Below are positions 1 to 11,524 of a DNA stretch of 64,000 nt, piece by piece. Location: the NCBI GenBank assembly GCA_031763025.1, contig JASSKH010000005.1, positions 7,871,514 to 7,935,513 on the forward strand. Direction: 5' to 3'. The position numbers and the translations under genes were made by a program. The number at the start of each line of letters is the position of its first letter. Position 1 is the first letter of the stretch. Origin of the DNA: Macrocystis pyrifera (taxonomy: Eukaryota > Sar > Phaeophyceae > Laminariales > Laminariaceae). The notes beneath the pieces were generated by a model, which saw nothing but the letters and a program-made list of their open reading frames with translations, made no database searches and was not told where the DNA came from.

Positions 1-230
1 GCACCCTATTAGAACATCCTAATAATATTCACTGAAACCCTTGCTCACATACTAATTCTCAATGAAACTATTAATAGTACGTCAATACTAAATGCTTGAG
101 AGGAAACCAATCTCACCACATTCCTCATGAAAACGAAGCAGTACAGAGTATACCTGCTACTGCAGACAAGAAGGTAGCACAGGACCCTACCACTCCTGGT
201 GCTCTGCGGCAGATATGATAATAGCGTTCG

Positions 231-3200
231 ATGTCCTGGAAAAATAGGGCGGTCTCATCGAAGTCTGTGGGTCTAAAACCACTGACAAATACAAGACAAC
301 AGAGAAGCAGGGCGAGCAACATGCGGAGCAACCGGCAGACTAGGCGTGCGGTTGTCATGGCAGTGGTGCAAACCATGCTCAAGAACAGCCGGGCAACGGA
401 CGCGTTCAGCGCGATTGCACCGAAACACTCGACAAGCTCGATGGAAACAGGCGTCCATCTAGCAAGGGCAAGAGCTGGTGGTTGCATCCATCTAGCAAGG
501 GCACGAGCTGGTGGTTGCAGGCCGGCCGGGGAAGGCACGCGGTGTGTCAAACGAGAGGCGTCAGCGACCTCTAGCAATGAGTCGTATGGAGGAGCTGAAG
601 GGGTTGCGCAGCGCCTCGCAGAAGGAGGTGATGGCGGAGCTGCTGGGGTGTTTTACAACAGAGTTGGCGCCATCAACAGGGACCTGAGCATCCTGATGGC
701 GAACGTGCTCGCCGAGGAGAGGTCGCGGGAGGGCTCAAAGAGGAAGAAACGAAAGGCGCGTAGATTACTCTCCGCGCCCTGTTCTTCTCCAGTCGACCAT
801 CCCGTGGATGAGACCGGAGCCGAGGGGGAAGGGGACACCCGCGCAGACGGTGTGGTGGGCTCGAGAGAGCAGTCTCCGGAGGAGTTGAGGTTGGAGGGCA
901 CGAAGGGAGACGAGGATGAGGGGATGGCTGTTCTTGATGCCTTCGCTGCCAGTGGGGTCCGAGCGTTGAGGTGTGCTTGAACTGTTTCGTTGAGAGCGCG
1001 TGCACTCGTTACGTTCCGACTGCTGTCATCTTGGGCATGTTTTGATGCTTTGATCCTTCTCTCCCCCCCCATCGCAACGTGTACGAGTGAGTACGGATAC
1101 CTGGTGCATCCTCTCCCCGCGACCGCTTGCTCCACGTCGCGGCACGAGTCACGGTAACCTTCTTTGTGAACGGATGGTGGTGCGATATTTGGTACTCCGT
1201 CCTGGTTATTCGAGTTCGCGGACCAACAGCAAACGAGTGACCACCACAATCAACGCCACACAAACCCCGCCTACCTCCTACTGGCTACTTACAGATATCT
1301 CACTCTATTAGCGTGCTCGGTTGGTACATCCCTGGCCTCTCAGAGCTCCCACTTGGAAATCGCCTCCTTTTAATACTTGCCGGACCATTCCAGGGGGTCT
1401 TTGTTTTCTCCATTCCTCTTGGCGCTTTCAGTCCTTTTTTCCTTTTTTCTTCTTTCGTTTCGTGTGCATGCGTGTACTCCGAGCACGGCACCGCGTGCGA
1501 GCGCGGCACCGTCGCGGAGCTCAGCGGGTGCTGGCGGGTAGAGGGGGGGTTGCAAGGAGCGCGGTCACCGTTTTCGTGGCTAGGCGTCTCGTGTGCCTCG
1601 AGACACGAGGGAAGCATGAATGGGCTCTGTCTGGCCTCCTGGTGTGGTTCCGGTTATATGTATACGTATATTTGCCAAATTTTCGTACTTTTGCCAACTT
1701 TTCTCTTCGCACGAGCACTTTTAGGTAATACAGTAAGTACACGGACACGGGAAGCCCTGCCGGACACATTGGTCTAGGTCTCGGCGCGATCCGTGCACTC
1801 TGAAGCGCGTGGCAGGCGCTTAAAGTTTTTTTTCCGGCGCGAGTGGATAAGACGATTTCCCTGGTTTCGGTAAAGAGGCCTTGTTTTGCACGTACGTATA
1901 TCGGTACATTGTCATGCTCTCTGTTTTCTCCCCCCGGCTCTCATGAGAGCTGTGAGCACACACAGCTCAGGCATATACCAGGAACACAACAGACAACATG
2001 CACAGATCCCATCGTTCTAACGCTGCCGCCCACACGCCGTGCGTGTTCGACACGCCCATATGCGCAGTGTTGCTGTGGTTGGTTGTGTCTGTCGGAGCCT
2101 GTCGTCCGCATTCCATCGTCTGCCATATTTTTTTATCCGTATGTACCCAGGATGACGTATAAAAATATCCCATAAATACACTTTTTTTGGGTTGTTGCAC
2201 GGAGCACGGACCACCGCCTAGAGAACAATACCCACAGCAGTGCACAGAGCGTGCTTACCTCCAGCTTCCTACAGCACCACAACCAACCCTGCTGCCCAGC
2301 AGCAGCCTGTTTCCTACATTGCTGATCGATAGATCCTAGAGCCAGCTGAAAGGGGATCAGTACACGTACGTTCCGCGCGTTGCATTTTACAGCAGTACTG
2401 CTGCATATGCAGTCGTACCTGTGCAAGCTACTCTACTGCTGTAGGAGATCGTGCAAAGTGTTTTAGATTGCGTAAAAAACACGACATGCCAGTTGTACGA
2501 GCGCTGTTCTAGCGTAGACGTTTAAACTGCACTTGCTGGATAACATTTTCGTTTCAGAGGTTCGACTCGCACCATCCTTTTGACTATTTTTGTACCAGAA
2601 CTACAACAGAGTACTACAGTAATAATAATACATTCTTCCACACCTTGCTTTTCTGAACGTATACTCGTAATATGATAAAGAGTACATACATGTTACTTGT
2701 GTGTTTTAGCCCAAATTAAAGAGTTTGGGCGGCGCGCTTGCGTGTGGCGTGCGTTCATACCTCAAAATTTCACAGCTACTCCGAATACTTGGGAGTAAAG
2801 CAAAGTATGTTCGAGAAAATACTGCTGCTATTACCGTAGGTACTTCGTACACTCGCAGTATTTCGGGGTTTTTGTACTCGAGATACTGCGAGTACTCGCA
2901 GTATTTTGAGGTTCTGTAGATACTACTGCGTATACTTTCTTCGGGCTCGCACTAATGCGGGGTTCGCTACTGCTGGTGGCATGGATACCGCCTGTTCTGC
3001 TTCAAGTATCTCGGGGTTATGTACCGCGGGTACTACAAGTATACCAGTAAGTACTAGTCTATAGCAGTATTTCGTCCATTGGTAGTGTTCGTACTGCTGC
3101 TTCTTCTGCGAGACTCAGTACTCGCAGTAATGAAATACCCTCAATATATGCCCAGTATACTTACTACTTTCGCTGGAGACAACTTGAGCACTCAAAGCAG

Positions 3201-6200
3201 TCTGCCAGTATTTCGATATAATATTATGCATGACTGCGAATACTCTCAGTATCTCGAGGTTCTGTATACTGTGCGCATATATTGCCTTTACCCCAAGTGT
3301 TTATTATGTCGTGTTTCGATACTACTGCGGGTACATACTTTAAGCAACCTGTATTCTCGGGGTTCGGTACTGCTCACACTCTCATTGTACTCTCAGTATT
3401 TGGGCTTTCTCAGTACTCGCAGTATAGTTTTGCCGCCTGTATTCCAATACTCTCAGTACTCGGACTACGATTTGTTCTCGAGCATTTAAATGTGAACCCT
3501 TGATATTATACCCTGAGCACCAAGAAACATTTATTTTGGGGGAACATATATATATAGTAGTACCAGTATGCATGTAAGTATGTATGTGCTGCACCTTTTA
3601 TTACTCAGCCGGACACAAAGTATTATGGCGCAACCTCGACCTCGCGCAACGTTTATGTACTTACGAATTAATCGCCGCGAGTCAGCTGGATCAATATACC
3701 TCAACTTACCGATATACCCTGTTATATATTATTATTGTAGTAATTAATGATCCCACACTAATTCCGCGATCAGCAGTACAATATAGTCTGTCCTCAAAAT
3801 ATGCTGTGTGTTCTTCACGTTAAAATGATGGGTGGGTGCAGGTGCTACTTCTAAAAAAGTGTGCAAGGTTTCATACGAGTATAATTATTTCGCTCTGGCG
3901 CCACTCCCCTATTAATACGGCACCTCCCGGAGGGGAACCTTGTACTATGTACGAATATATAAGGGTCGTTTGGATAAGCAAAATAAAATTCAAGCGGTGC
4001 TTATTTTGCGACCTATCTGAAATTCACCGAGAGAAATACGCAGTCTGAGCACCAACATTGTCCAGCTGGCCAACGAGGTCCACGGTGAGCACCGGGCTCC
4101 ACCCGAGGCGGGCGACGGGGCTCACTGTGGCAGAGAGGGAGGAAAGCTTTACCCGGACCGAATCGGTGTCGAGATGGTCGCGAGAGGGGCGGGCGGCGTA
4201 CGAGGCTGAGACAGAAGCTCTGCTGTTTGATTTTTTTCTTTTCTTCTTTTTGACCGGTGTAAGGTGTTCCAATCAGGCAGGAAATTATTACACGCGAGGG
4301 GACGGGATTTTTTTTTTCTTTCCGAAATTTTCGGTTTCATTTTCATTGTTTTTGCGGTGCTGCTGTGCCGTGCTGTGCTTTTTCTTTCGTACGTAACGAC
4401 CATTCGCAAACGGCGACTCTTCTTTGCGGGGAGGGTGGCACGACAAAGCAGGAGCGATTACCCAGTCGGGTAATGTTCGGGACGATGGCTGGTGGGGAAA
4501 ACCCGAGACCTGGCGGACAGTTTAAGACTTGGCATAGATGCACAGTCGAAGACCTTAGGGAGTTCCGAGCCACCGAAGGGTCAACGGAACTTGCCCCCTT
4601 AGTGTTTGGAGTTGAGACCGCGCTGTCGTCCACTCCTGCCTAAAAGGCGGGGAAGTAGTACCGGGGGATCCTCGAAGCAGCCGAACGGTTCATGGTGAGG
4701 TGCACGAGGCTGAGGCTGAGCTGAGTAGGCAGCAGCGCGCATCCGCCGTGGGTGGTGTCCAAGGGAATGGGGGGAGCGGGGGCAACAGGAGGAGTGGCAG
4801 AAAGCCCAAACAAGGGAATGCGGAGAGGGGAGGGAACAGGAGTAGAAGGGAAAATGCGGTGGACGAATGTAGGAAGGAGATGGCAGACAGGGTAGCAAGG
4901 CACCGGGCAGACTAGGAAGTAGAACATGCCTATACTACTCGTGCCACCAACTGGTGCAGCTGGTTCGAACGTGGTGTTCCTTTGTCTTCCTTTTGTTTTT
5001 TGTTTTTTTCTTGCGCTGATCTTCTGTGATTTCCAATTTATTTATTTCTCTTCCTTTCTTCGATTGATGAGCCTTATTGAAGGAGTCGTGTGGCGTGGGT
5101 GGATGACGAGCCTGCTTTGCTTGTTTCATATTGTCTGACGCCGAGGGGCCGGGCATCGTTGACGAACGCAGGATGGAGGCGGCAGACAGGGTGACAAGGT
5201 ACCAGGCGGACTAGCAGGGAGAACCTGGCTATGCTACTCATACCACAAACTGCTGCCGCTACCTGGAGGATGCTTTGTGCCTTGGTTTGCCTGTTATGTT
5301 CCCTTGGTTCTTAGGCTTACTCTGTTCACGACGAGTAGTGGTCTTCTTTTTCCTTTTTTTTCCAGCTCGTCCTTTTCAAGTGTCTGCCACATCCCCTGCG
5401 GGGGGGGCACGACAGTTTGTTTCTTACATTTTTTCTTGTTTATTTTTTCTCTTTCGATTTGTCTTCTTTGTTTTTGTTTTTTTCTTTGTTTCCTTTCGTT
5501 TCTCTATTTCATGGAATGTGTACGTCGTGCCTGTCCTGTATCCAGTATGATGACATGGCATTGCATTGCCCACTGTGCTTACTGCATACGTGGCAACGTA
5601 GTATCTCTGTGGCGTAGCTTTGTGACCACAGAACTTATATCTCTTCTAGGATTGAAGAATCGGCACGGACACTGGTTATGCTGGATGTCGACGGGTAGAA
5701 AGAACGGTTTAATGTGAAGAACACACATACGAGTACAAACATAGAGCATATAAAAAGAAGAAAATAAATACCCTCCCTGGGGTATGTACGTACGTACGAC
5801 ATGTGAGCGAGCGTAGCGGAAAACCGCCCGTGACGCGAAGCGTATGTGGCGTCCGAGCTGTTTACTCCTGAAGCATGGCGGCGGGACTCTTGGCATTATC
5901 AAGTCGCCAGTTTGCAACTACAGTCATAAAAAAACTACATTCAATCATGGACCTCTGTCCGCTTTGCATAATTTGATATACTTTTCCTTCCTGAGCGAGC
6001 GTAGCGAGCGGCGTAGGCCGCCCGCGGAGGGAAGCGCCTTGTATACACGTATTCCTTTGTCTTTTTCCTGAACGGGCTCGATCGGCACAAACCTGGCCTC
6101 TCAGAGCTCCCACTTGACCACCGCCTCCTTCTATTACTTGCTGGCGAGAGCCTTTCTTTTTGTTGTGTGTGCGTGTACCCAGAGAACGGCAACGAGGGTG

Positions 6201-9200
6201 TGAGCACGGTGCTATCGCGGGTATCAGCGGGCGCTGGCGGGTAGAGGGGGGGGTGGACGGAGCGCGGTCGCCGTTTGCGTGGTTAGGCATCGCGTATCCA
6301 TCGATGCACGAGGAAAACTTGAGTGGGCCCTGTCTGACCTCCTGATGCTGGGTTGAATATCATACGTTCGAGTCTATTAGGGTCGTTTTGGTGTGCGAAA
6401 GAACATTAGGCGCGGTGCTTATTTTTTGGGAACAAAGTTCAGAGAGAGAGCTCGGCGGACTGAGTACCAAAACTGTTCAGCTGGCGAACGAGGGCCACGG
6501 TGAGCACCGGACTTCCCGCGAGGCGGGCGACGGGGATCACTGGGTTAGGGAGGGAGGAAAGCTTTACCCGGATTAAATCGGTGACGAGGTGGTTGCGAGG
6601 GGGGCAGGCAGCGTACAGAGCTGAGAGAAGCTCTGCTGTTCGATTTTTGTTTCGGCCGACGCAACGCACTTCGATCACGCGAGAAATAATAACATCGGAG
6701 GGGACGGGGATTGTTTTCCTTTCAAATTTTCGTTTCACTTTCATTGTTTTTATGGTGCTGTGCCGTGCTGTGTTTTCTCTTTCGTGTATTTCGAAAGAAG
6801 GATGCACGTACATCCATGCGGCGTCGGGGTTGTTTTCCTGGATGGAGCATGGAGCTCTTGGCATGTGCAGGTCGCCTGTTTGCACCCTTTTTTTGGACCA
6901 TCTGTTCCAATCCTTTCTTCCTCGTAAGCGAGCGTAGTGGGCGGGACTTCCCGCTGCGCGAAGCTTACTGTACCTCCTACTGCGGTGTCAGACTGAAACT
7001 GAACCCCCGCGCACTCTTACGACCGTATTGCCCATGACGCAACAACTATTCAACAATATTACGTATTTCCTGCAGGTACCTGACAGAGGTCCCAGGGATT
7101 CGGAGAGTCGTCGCGAATGACTACGATACAGCAGCAATAGAGGCAATAAGGTACGGTGCTCCACAACTGCATCCTCAATGACAGAAAACGACCGTCCGTA
7201 AGTCAGTGCGTTCTGTTGAAGCACATTTCACCACTATTTTACGCGCGACCGACGTTCGGAAGACCCTCCACTGGCGCGTCAATGGAAATGGTTGACTGAG
7301 AAAACAACTCCAGTGTGGGTGGCCACCTTTGCAGCTCATGGGACGTCGTCGTTGGCTTGTACACACAGGGATTCGCGGATGAGTTTCAGTGGCTCGAGGT
7401 TCTTGTTCTTTCCCACGCTGTTTCTGGCTCATGTTTCCGGCGTGTGTGCGTATCTGAAGTCTGCTTTGCCGCGGTGCATGACTGTTGGCCAGACAAGCGG
7501 CCAAAATCTGCGGCGCGGGGGAAGAGCTGGAAATACACCATGGCGACGCACTGGATGTCATGTATGCAGCCAGGGCCGGAGGGCTGGGAACCTACGACAT
7601 CATTGACATCGACCCTTATGGTTGCGCCGCCGGCTTCCTTGACGCGGGCGTCCAAGCGGTGAAAGACGGCGGACTACTTTGCATCACGTCAACCGACATG
7701 CCTAACCTTAGCGGGGCACAGGTATGCTGCAGTCGCTAAACTATCTGCATGTGCATATGTGGAGAGGCTTCGTAGTTGATTGAGACTGCAGGGTCTACCA
7801 TGCTGCGTCTTCGTTTCTGCTGTCGATGCTTGTCTAGATATCTTTTTCCGCCGCACAACCATGGTAATAATACAATTAAAGAAGTATGAACGGTTAATGC
7901 TCAACGTGATACGTCCCCTCCTCTCCCCCCACCCCTGCTCCCCTCCCTCCGTCCCCCCGTCGCGCCTCCGCCCTTCTACGTCCCCCGGCTTTGCCGACAC
8001 TCTTGACCCTCACAAGCCGGGGGTCGCGTTTGCTCGCTACGGAAGCGTGCCCACCAGGAGTGGCTACCACCACGAGATGTCTCTCCGAATCCTGCTTCAC
8101 GCCACGTCGGCCGCCGCGGGCCGCCACCGCCGGAGCATCCGCCCTGTGCTCAGCGTCGCAATCGACCACTACGTCCGCGTGTTCGTGCGCGTCTCGCGCT
8201 CCCCCAGAGCCGCCTTGGTGGCCGCGCGGAAGAGCACTTGCTACGTCCTGCAGTCGGAGACCTGCCCCAGCTTCTTCCTCCTGCCGGTCCTCCCTCCGCC
8301 AAAAGCACCGAAAAAAGACAGAGTACCCACACCGCGACCGCTACCCTCCGAGTCGTCCGAGCCGCCGCCGCCGCTCGGAATCGCGCTGACAGCTACGCCT
8401 TTCGCCGGGGAAGAGAACTGCGGCGGTGGCAGCTGTGGCAATGGCGGTGGCGGTGGCAGCGATACGAGTGGCGCGACGGGCGGGACGCGCGAGTCGTCTC
8501 GGCCGCGGACCCTGGGCGGCGTTTGTCCGGAGACCGGCGGTGCCTTGAAAATGGGCGGGCCGATCTGGAGCGGGCCGTTGCACGACGAGGCGTGGGTGGA
8601 GCGAGCGACAGATTTGCTAGCGGCGGCGGTAGTGGCCGACGAAGAAGAAGGGACAACGCTGGAGACGCAGGGCGAAAACCAACTTGGTGGGTGCGGTGCC
8701 GCGGAAAAGGGCGGCCTGGCTTCTGAGGTTCATGGTGCCGGCTTGTTGGCGCGGGTCGCGGCTCGGCGTCCGCGCTTGGCAGCTGCGGGTCGAGCGGAAT
8801 CCTTGTTGAAAGCGGTGTCTCGAGAGCTTCCGGACGTACCGCTTTTCTACAACTTGCGGGACATGTTTTCCACCCTTGGTTTCTCCAGACACCCGCCGAG
8901 AGAACAGGTGAATTAGTACTCACCCTTGGTTGTGTCAAGGCTATCAATAGGTTTCTCTCGGGGGAGGTATCATCATTCTTTAGGAGGAAAAAATCGTACT
9001 TTGTAGCCTCCTCGAGGAATCTATCCGTCCACAGGTCTCGCGTTTTAGGGTCGTATCGTTCGTGCTCATTGTGTGCGTAGTTTTTTGTACGCAGGCTGTC
9101 GTGCTGCCAGTGGTCCGGCTTGCGCCAGGAAGAAAAACACCAAGAACGGAAATACGGATAATTTCGCATATTCCGATGTCGCGTCGCGTTGCTCGGTTCT

Positions 9201-9827
9201 GGGCCAATGAAAAGTTCGGGGGGGTACAGAGGTATCGCCCACCCACGTTTTTTTTGGGGCGGAAACTTGGAACTAGAGTTGCGTCATTTCTGCACTGATA
9301 AAAGAGTAACCCTAGGCAACTCGATGGCATCGCCCGTCCTGCCATGCGGCCGACTCCGTCGCCTCCACCCGCCCACCACCTCGCACACCTCACACGCCAT
9401 CTGCCTGATCCCGACTGCCTACGCGACCAAGGTCATGGGTGCGCTGGAGGCAGCTGGGTACCGCACTTCCAGCATGCACAGGGAACCCCTCGCCCTCAAG
9501 ACGGATGCCCCGGGCGCCGCAGTGTGGGACATCCTGCGTTGCTGGGCACGAGACAACCCGCAGCCGCCCCCGGTTCGCCAGGCGGGGCGCGCCATCCTCG
9601 ACCGCGGGCCTCAGTTGATCGCGCACGTAGACTTTGCCACGACTCAACAAGCCGGTGCGGAGAGCAGAGAAAGAGACGCGGCTGGAAGCAAGGGCAGGTT
9701 TTTGCACATGCATAACCCGGCGGGGCGTTGGGGACCGCTTTCGAAATGGTCTGTGATGGCGGACGCCGTGCCCGGGGTCGAGGAGAGGGGGGGCAGTCTA
9801 GACAGCACTCCGGTACTGCCGGAGTAG
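231..9827 (+). CDS. TRM1: tRNA (guanine(26)-N2)-dimethyltransferase, TRM1 family, 5 exons
   Basis: Class I methyltransferase that would use S-adenosylmethionine to dimethylate G26 of tRNAs (known for the family). Exons: ~231-970, 7076-7150, 7493-7721, 8017-8907, 9432-9827 (TAG stop); all junctions are GT-AG and phases agree. Family signatures: [14 protein letters not shown] near the start; the SAM-binding stretch [13 protein letters not shown], split across intron 1; [15 protein letters not shown] in exon 2; [20 protein letters not shown] plus [12 protein letters not shown] in exon 3; YGSVP...[22 protein letters not shown] and [16 protein letters not shown] in exon 4; [18 protein letters not shown] in exon 5. 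The start is uncertain: the frame is open from an ATG at 231, but nothing before about 640 looks conserved, so the true start may be a later ATG or another exon. The exon 4 zinc-binding cysteines look partly lost, and the region between them is low-complexity. Confidence 0.85.
1313..1650 (+). repeat. Dispersed repeat R1, 5' half
   Basis: Starts GTGCTCGGTTGGTACATCCC and is nearly identical to 10570-10890 over about 300 bp. It includes a pyrimidine-rich stretch and a GC-rich block with AGCGGGTGCTGGCGGGTAG. The same start occurs on the opposite strand near 62205-62290 and, diverged, near 6080. Its open frame is shared by the repeat copies and is not evidence for a gene. Confidence 0.7.
1651..2724. 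other. Intron sequence, nothing recognised
   Basis: Mixed-composition TRM1 intron sequence. I see no conserved domain, RNA gene or clear repeat family in it. Confidence 0.4.
2725..3500. repeat. Degenerate minisatellite-like region (TACTCGCAGTATT)
   Basis: The core ACTCGCAGTATTTCGGGG and diverged forms of it, such as ACTCTCAGTATCTCGAGG and ACTACTGCGGGTAC, recur irregularly on a scale of about 30-60 bp. Many units are imperfect palindromes of the TACTGCGAGTA type. A shorter patch of the same motif lies near 29735-29760. Confidence 0.5.
3946..4410 (+). repeat. Dispersed repeat R1, 3' half
   Basis: Matches 10905-11450: AAGGGTCGTTYGG, then CAAGCGGTGCTTATTT, CTGAGCACCAACATTGT, GAGGAAAGCTTTACCCGGAC and CGAGAGGGGCGGGCGGCGTA. 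It ends in a T-rich run with GGTTTCATTTTCATTGTTTT. This copy lacks the MITE present in the 11-kb copy and so provides the empty site near 4270. Confidence 0.7.
4858..5300 (+). repeat. Local duplication, two diverged units
   Basis: A block around 4868-4990 (GGCAGACAGGGTAGCAAGG, then a GCAGACTAGG motif and CTACTCGTGCCACCAACTG) recurs around 5170-5265 with substitutions (GGCAGACAGGGTGACAAGG, CTACTCATACCACAAACTG). Each copy is followed by a T-rich run. This reads as a tandem copy of one repeat rather than a gene. Confidence 0.5.
5510..5725 (-). repeat. Dispersed repeat R2
   Basis: On the minus strand this reads TTCACATTAAACCGTTCTTT, CGTCGACATCCAGCA, GTGTCCGTGC, CTCTGTGGTCACAAAGCTAC. The same order of motifs is present at 13507-13650, 25628-25745 and 29258-29450 on the plus strand. 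It is about 130-200 bp long with no coding content; its class is unknown. Confidence 0.65.
5800..6060. repeat. GC palindrome modules (GAGCGTAGCG / GCGAAGCG)
   Basis: Two modules of the form GAGCGAGCGTAGCG...CCGCCCG...GCGAAGCG, near 5805-5850 and 5990-6040, can form a short stem with core GGCGTAGGCCGCC. Matching modules occur near 6925-6965, 11530-11580 and 11998-12050, always beside R1 material. Confidence 0.55.
6080..6800 (+). repeat. Dispersed repeat R1, shorter full-length copy
   Basis: Runs from CCTGGCCTCTCAGAGCTCCC through the AGCGGGCGCTGGCGGGTAG block to GAGGAAAGCTTTACCCGGA and TTTCACTTTCATTGTTTT, the same order as 10570-11450 but with internal deletions and more substitutions. Confidence 0.65.
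7722..8016 (+). other. TRM1 intron 3
   Basis: Donor GTATGC and acceptor CTCACAAG, with a long C/T-rich tract at about 7915-7980. Both ends are phase 0, so NLSGAQ joins directly to [10 protein letters not shown]. Confidence 0.65.
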
Positions 9828-10286
9828 TTGTTCGTATGATACGGTGCGTATGTAGCAGACGTTTTTTTACACGATATATGTGCCCTCCGCAAAGGCATCA
9901 CTTGTGGCGTGTGCGCGTCGGATCTTCTACTGACCGCACTGCTACTCGAGTGTTCATTGTCGGTCGAGTGGTGAGGCTGCTGGTATCAGTGCCCGTAATT
10001 TGGTACCCGTAATTTGGTATTCCTTTTGGAACAGAGCCTGCCTATCTCGCTGTTTCGAGCCTGTCCACAGTAGGCTATATCGGAGATATATATTGCACGC
10101 GCCACAAATGTAGGCGAGGCAGCCCGATTATTTACAGAGGACCACGGGTCAGCCTGGAACCCCCTACTGAAGGGACAGGGTTGTGACGTGAACACCTCGT
10201 GCCAGGTACCTGGTGTTTTATTTACGTTCACTGGGCAATGTCAGGTCTAAGGTAGTGTTGATCACAATCGGTGTGGTGATACACAA
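9828..10286. other. TRM1 3' flank, nothing recognised
   Basis: Sequence downstream of the TRM1 stop. No conserved frame, clear polyadenylation signal or repeat could be supported. Confidence 0.35.
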
Positions 10287-10512
10287 CAACGGCACCCGCC
10301 TCTCATCTGTCGACCAAGGCGATCATACTGCCTTCGAAAGTGCAGAACACAATGAACGCCTATATACGTATAGGGCACGCATGGATTGCAAACCAGATAC
10401 AACGGCACCCGCCTCTCATCTGTCGACCAAGGCGATCATACTGCCTTCGAAAGTGCAGAACACAATGAACGCCTATATACGTATAGGGCACGCATGGATT
10501 GCAAACCAGATA
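10287..10512 (+). repeat. Two-unit tandem repeat, 113 bp
   Basis: The units 10287-10399 and 10400-10512 both start CAACGGCACCCGCCTCTCAT and end GATTGCAAACCAGATA, and are essentially identical by eye. This indicates a very recent duplication. Confidence 0.85.
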
Positions 10513-10569
10513 GTCAGCTCTGGGTCGGTGTCAGGAGCTATAGAACAACTCACTTAGATCTCACTCCCT

Positions 10570-11480
10570 GAGCGTGCTCGGTTGGTACATCCCTGGCCTC
10601 TCAGAGCTCCCACTTGGAAATCGCCTCCTTTTATTACTTGCCGGACCTTTCCAGCGGGTCTTTGTTTTCTCCATTTCTCTTTGCACTTTCAGTCCTTTTT
10701 TCTTCTTTCGTTTCGTGTGCGTGCGTGTACTCCGAGCACGGTTCCGCGGGCGACCCCGGCACCGTCGCGGGTGTCAGCGGGTGCTGGCGGGTAGAGGGGG
10801 TGTTGCACGGAGCGCGGTCGCCGTTTTCGTGGCTGGGCGTCGCGTGTGCCTCAAGACACGAGAGAAGCATGACTGGGCTATGTCTGGCCTCCATTTGTGA
10901 TTTTTGATAGAATACGTACGAGTATTTAAGGGTCGTTCGGGATTGCAAGATAAGATTCAAGCGGTGCTTATTTTTGCGACCGGGCTGAAAATTAAACCCA
11001 GTCTGAGCACCAACATTGTCGAGCTGGCGAACGAGGTCCACGGTGAGCACCGGGTTTCACGCGAGGCGGGCGACGGGGCTCACTGTGGAAGAGAGGGAGG
11101 AAAGCTTTACCCGGACCGAATCGGTGGCGAGATGGTCGCGAGAGGGGCGGGCGGCGTACGAGGCTGAGAGAGCTTTGCTGTTTGATTTTTTTCGTTTTTG
11201 ACCGGTGTATGGTGTTCCAATCAGGTATTACGGGGGTCTATAATTAACAGGACCTATGGCATACATAAAAACCTATATATTTAGGTATTTTTACTAACAA
11301 TATTTGGTCCTGTTAACTACGGACCCCCGTAATAGTAAATTATTACACGCGAGGGGACGGGGATTTTTTTTCTCTCAGAAAATTTCGGTTTCATTTTCAT
11401 TGTTTTTGCTGTGTTGCTGTGCCGTGCTGTGCTTTATCTTTCGAAATTACGAGTACAAACACAGAGCATATCGAAAGAAG
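10570..11480 (+). repeat. Dispersed repeat R1, longest copy, with MITE insertion
   Basis: Contains both halves of R1 in one unit: GTGCTCGGTTGGTACATCCC at the start, the GAGCACCAACATTGTCGAGC block in the middle and a T-rich end. It is interrupted by a MITE at 11226-11334. The corresponding sequence at 4260-4290 is uninterrupted. Confidence 0.7.
11226..11334. mobile_element. TA-flanked MITE, copy 1
   Basis: Terminal inverted repeats TTACGGGGGTC... and ...GACCCCCGTAA flanked by TA. The internal motif TACTAACAATATTTGGTCC is shared by the family. The R1 copy at 4270 is the empty counterpart. At about 105 bp and non-coding, it would need a transposase supplied in trans, probably Tc1/mariner-like given the TA target. 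Confidence 0.85.
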
Positions 11481-11524
11481 AAAATAAGTACCCTATCTGG
11501 GGTATGTACGTAGTACGTACGATT

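Larger units (their letters stand above)
971..7075 (+). other. TRM1 intron 1 (6.1 kb, repeat-filled)
   Basis: The donor is GTGTGC directly after ...GTTGAG and the acceptor is ...TTTCCTGCAG. Joining the ends gives ...[13 protein letters not shown] with no frame change. The intron holds two or three copies of the dispersed R1 repeat, a degenerate TACTCGCAGTA-type repeat region, a local duplication near 4.9-5.3 kb and one R2 repeat. I see no convincing internal gene; open frames here lack family features. Confidence 0.75.

Noticed and set aside
1313-1777. 154-codon open frame starting [18 protein letters not shown]
   Set aside because: The same translation recurs at 10574 because both are copies of repeat R1. 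Substitutions show no coding pattern and no domain is recognised.
8393-9169. 258-codon open frame on the minus strand
   Set aside because: It is the antisense shadow of TRM1 exon 4, whose plus-strand frame has clear family motifs.
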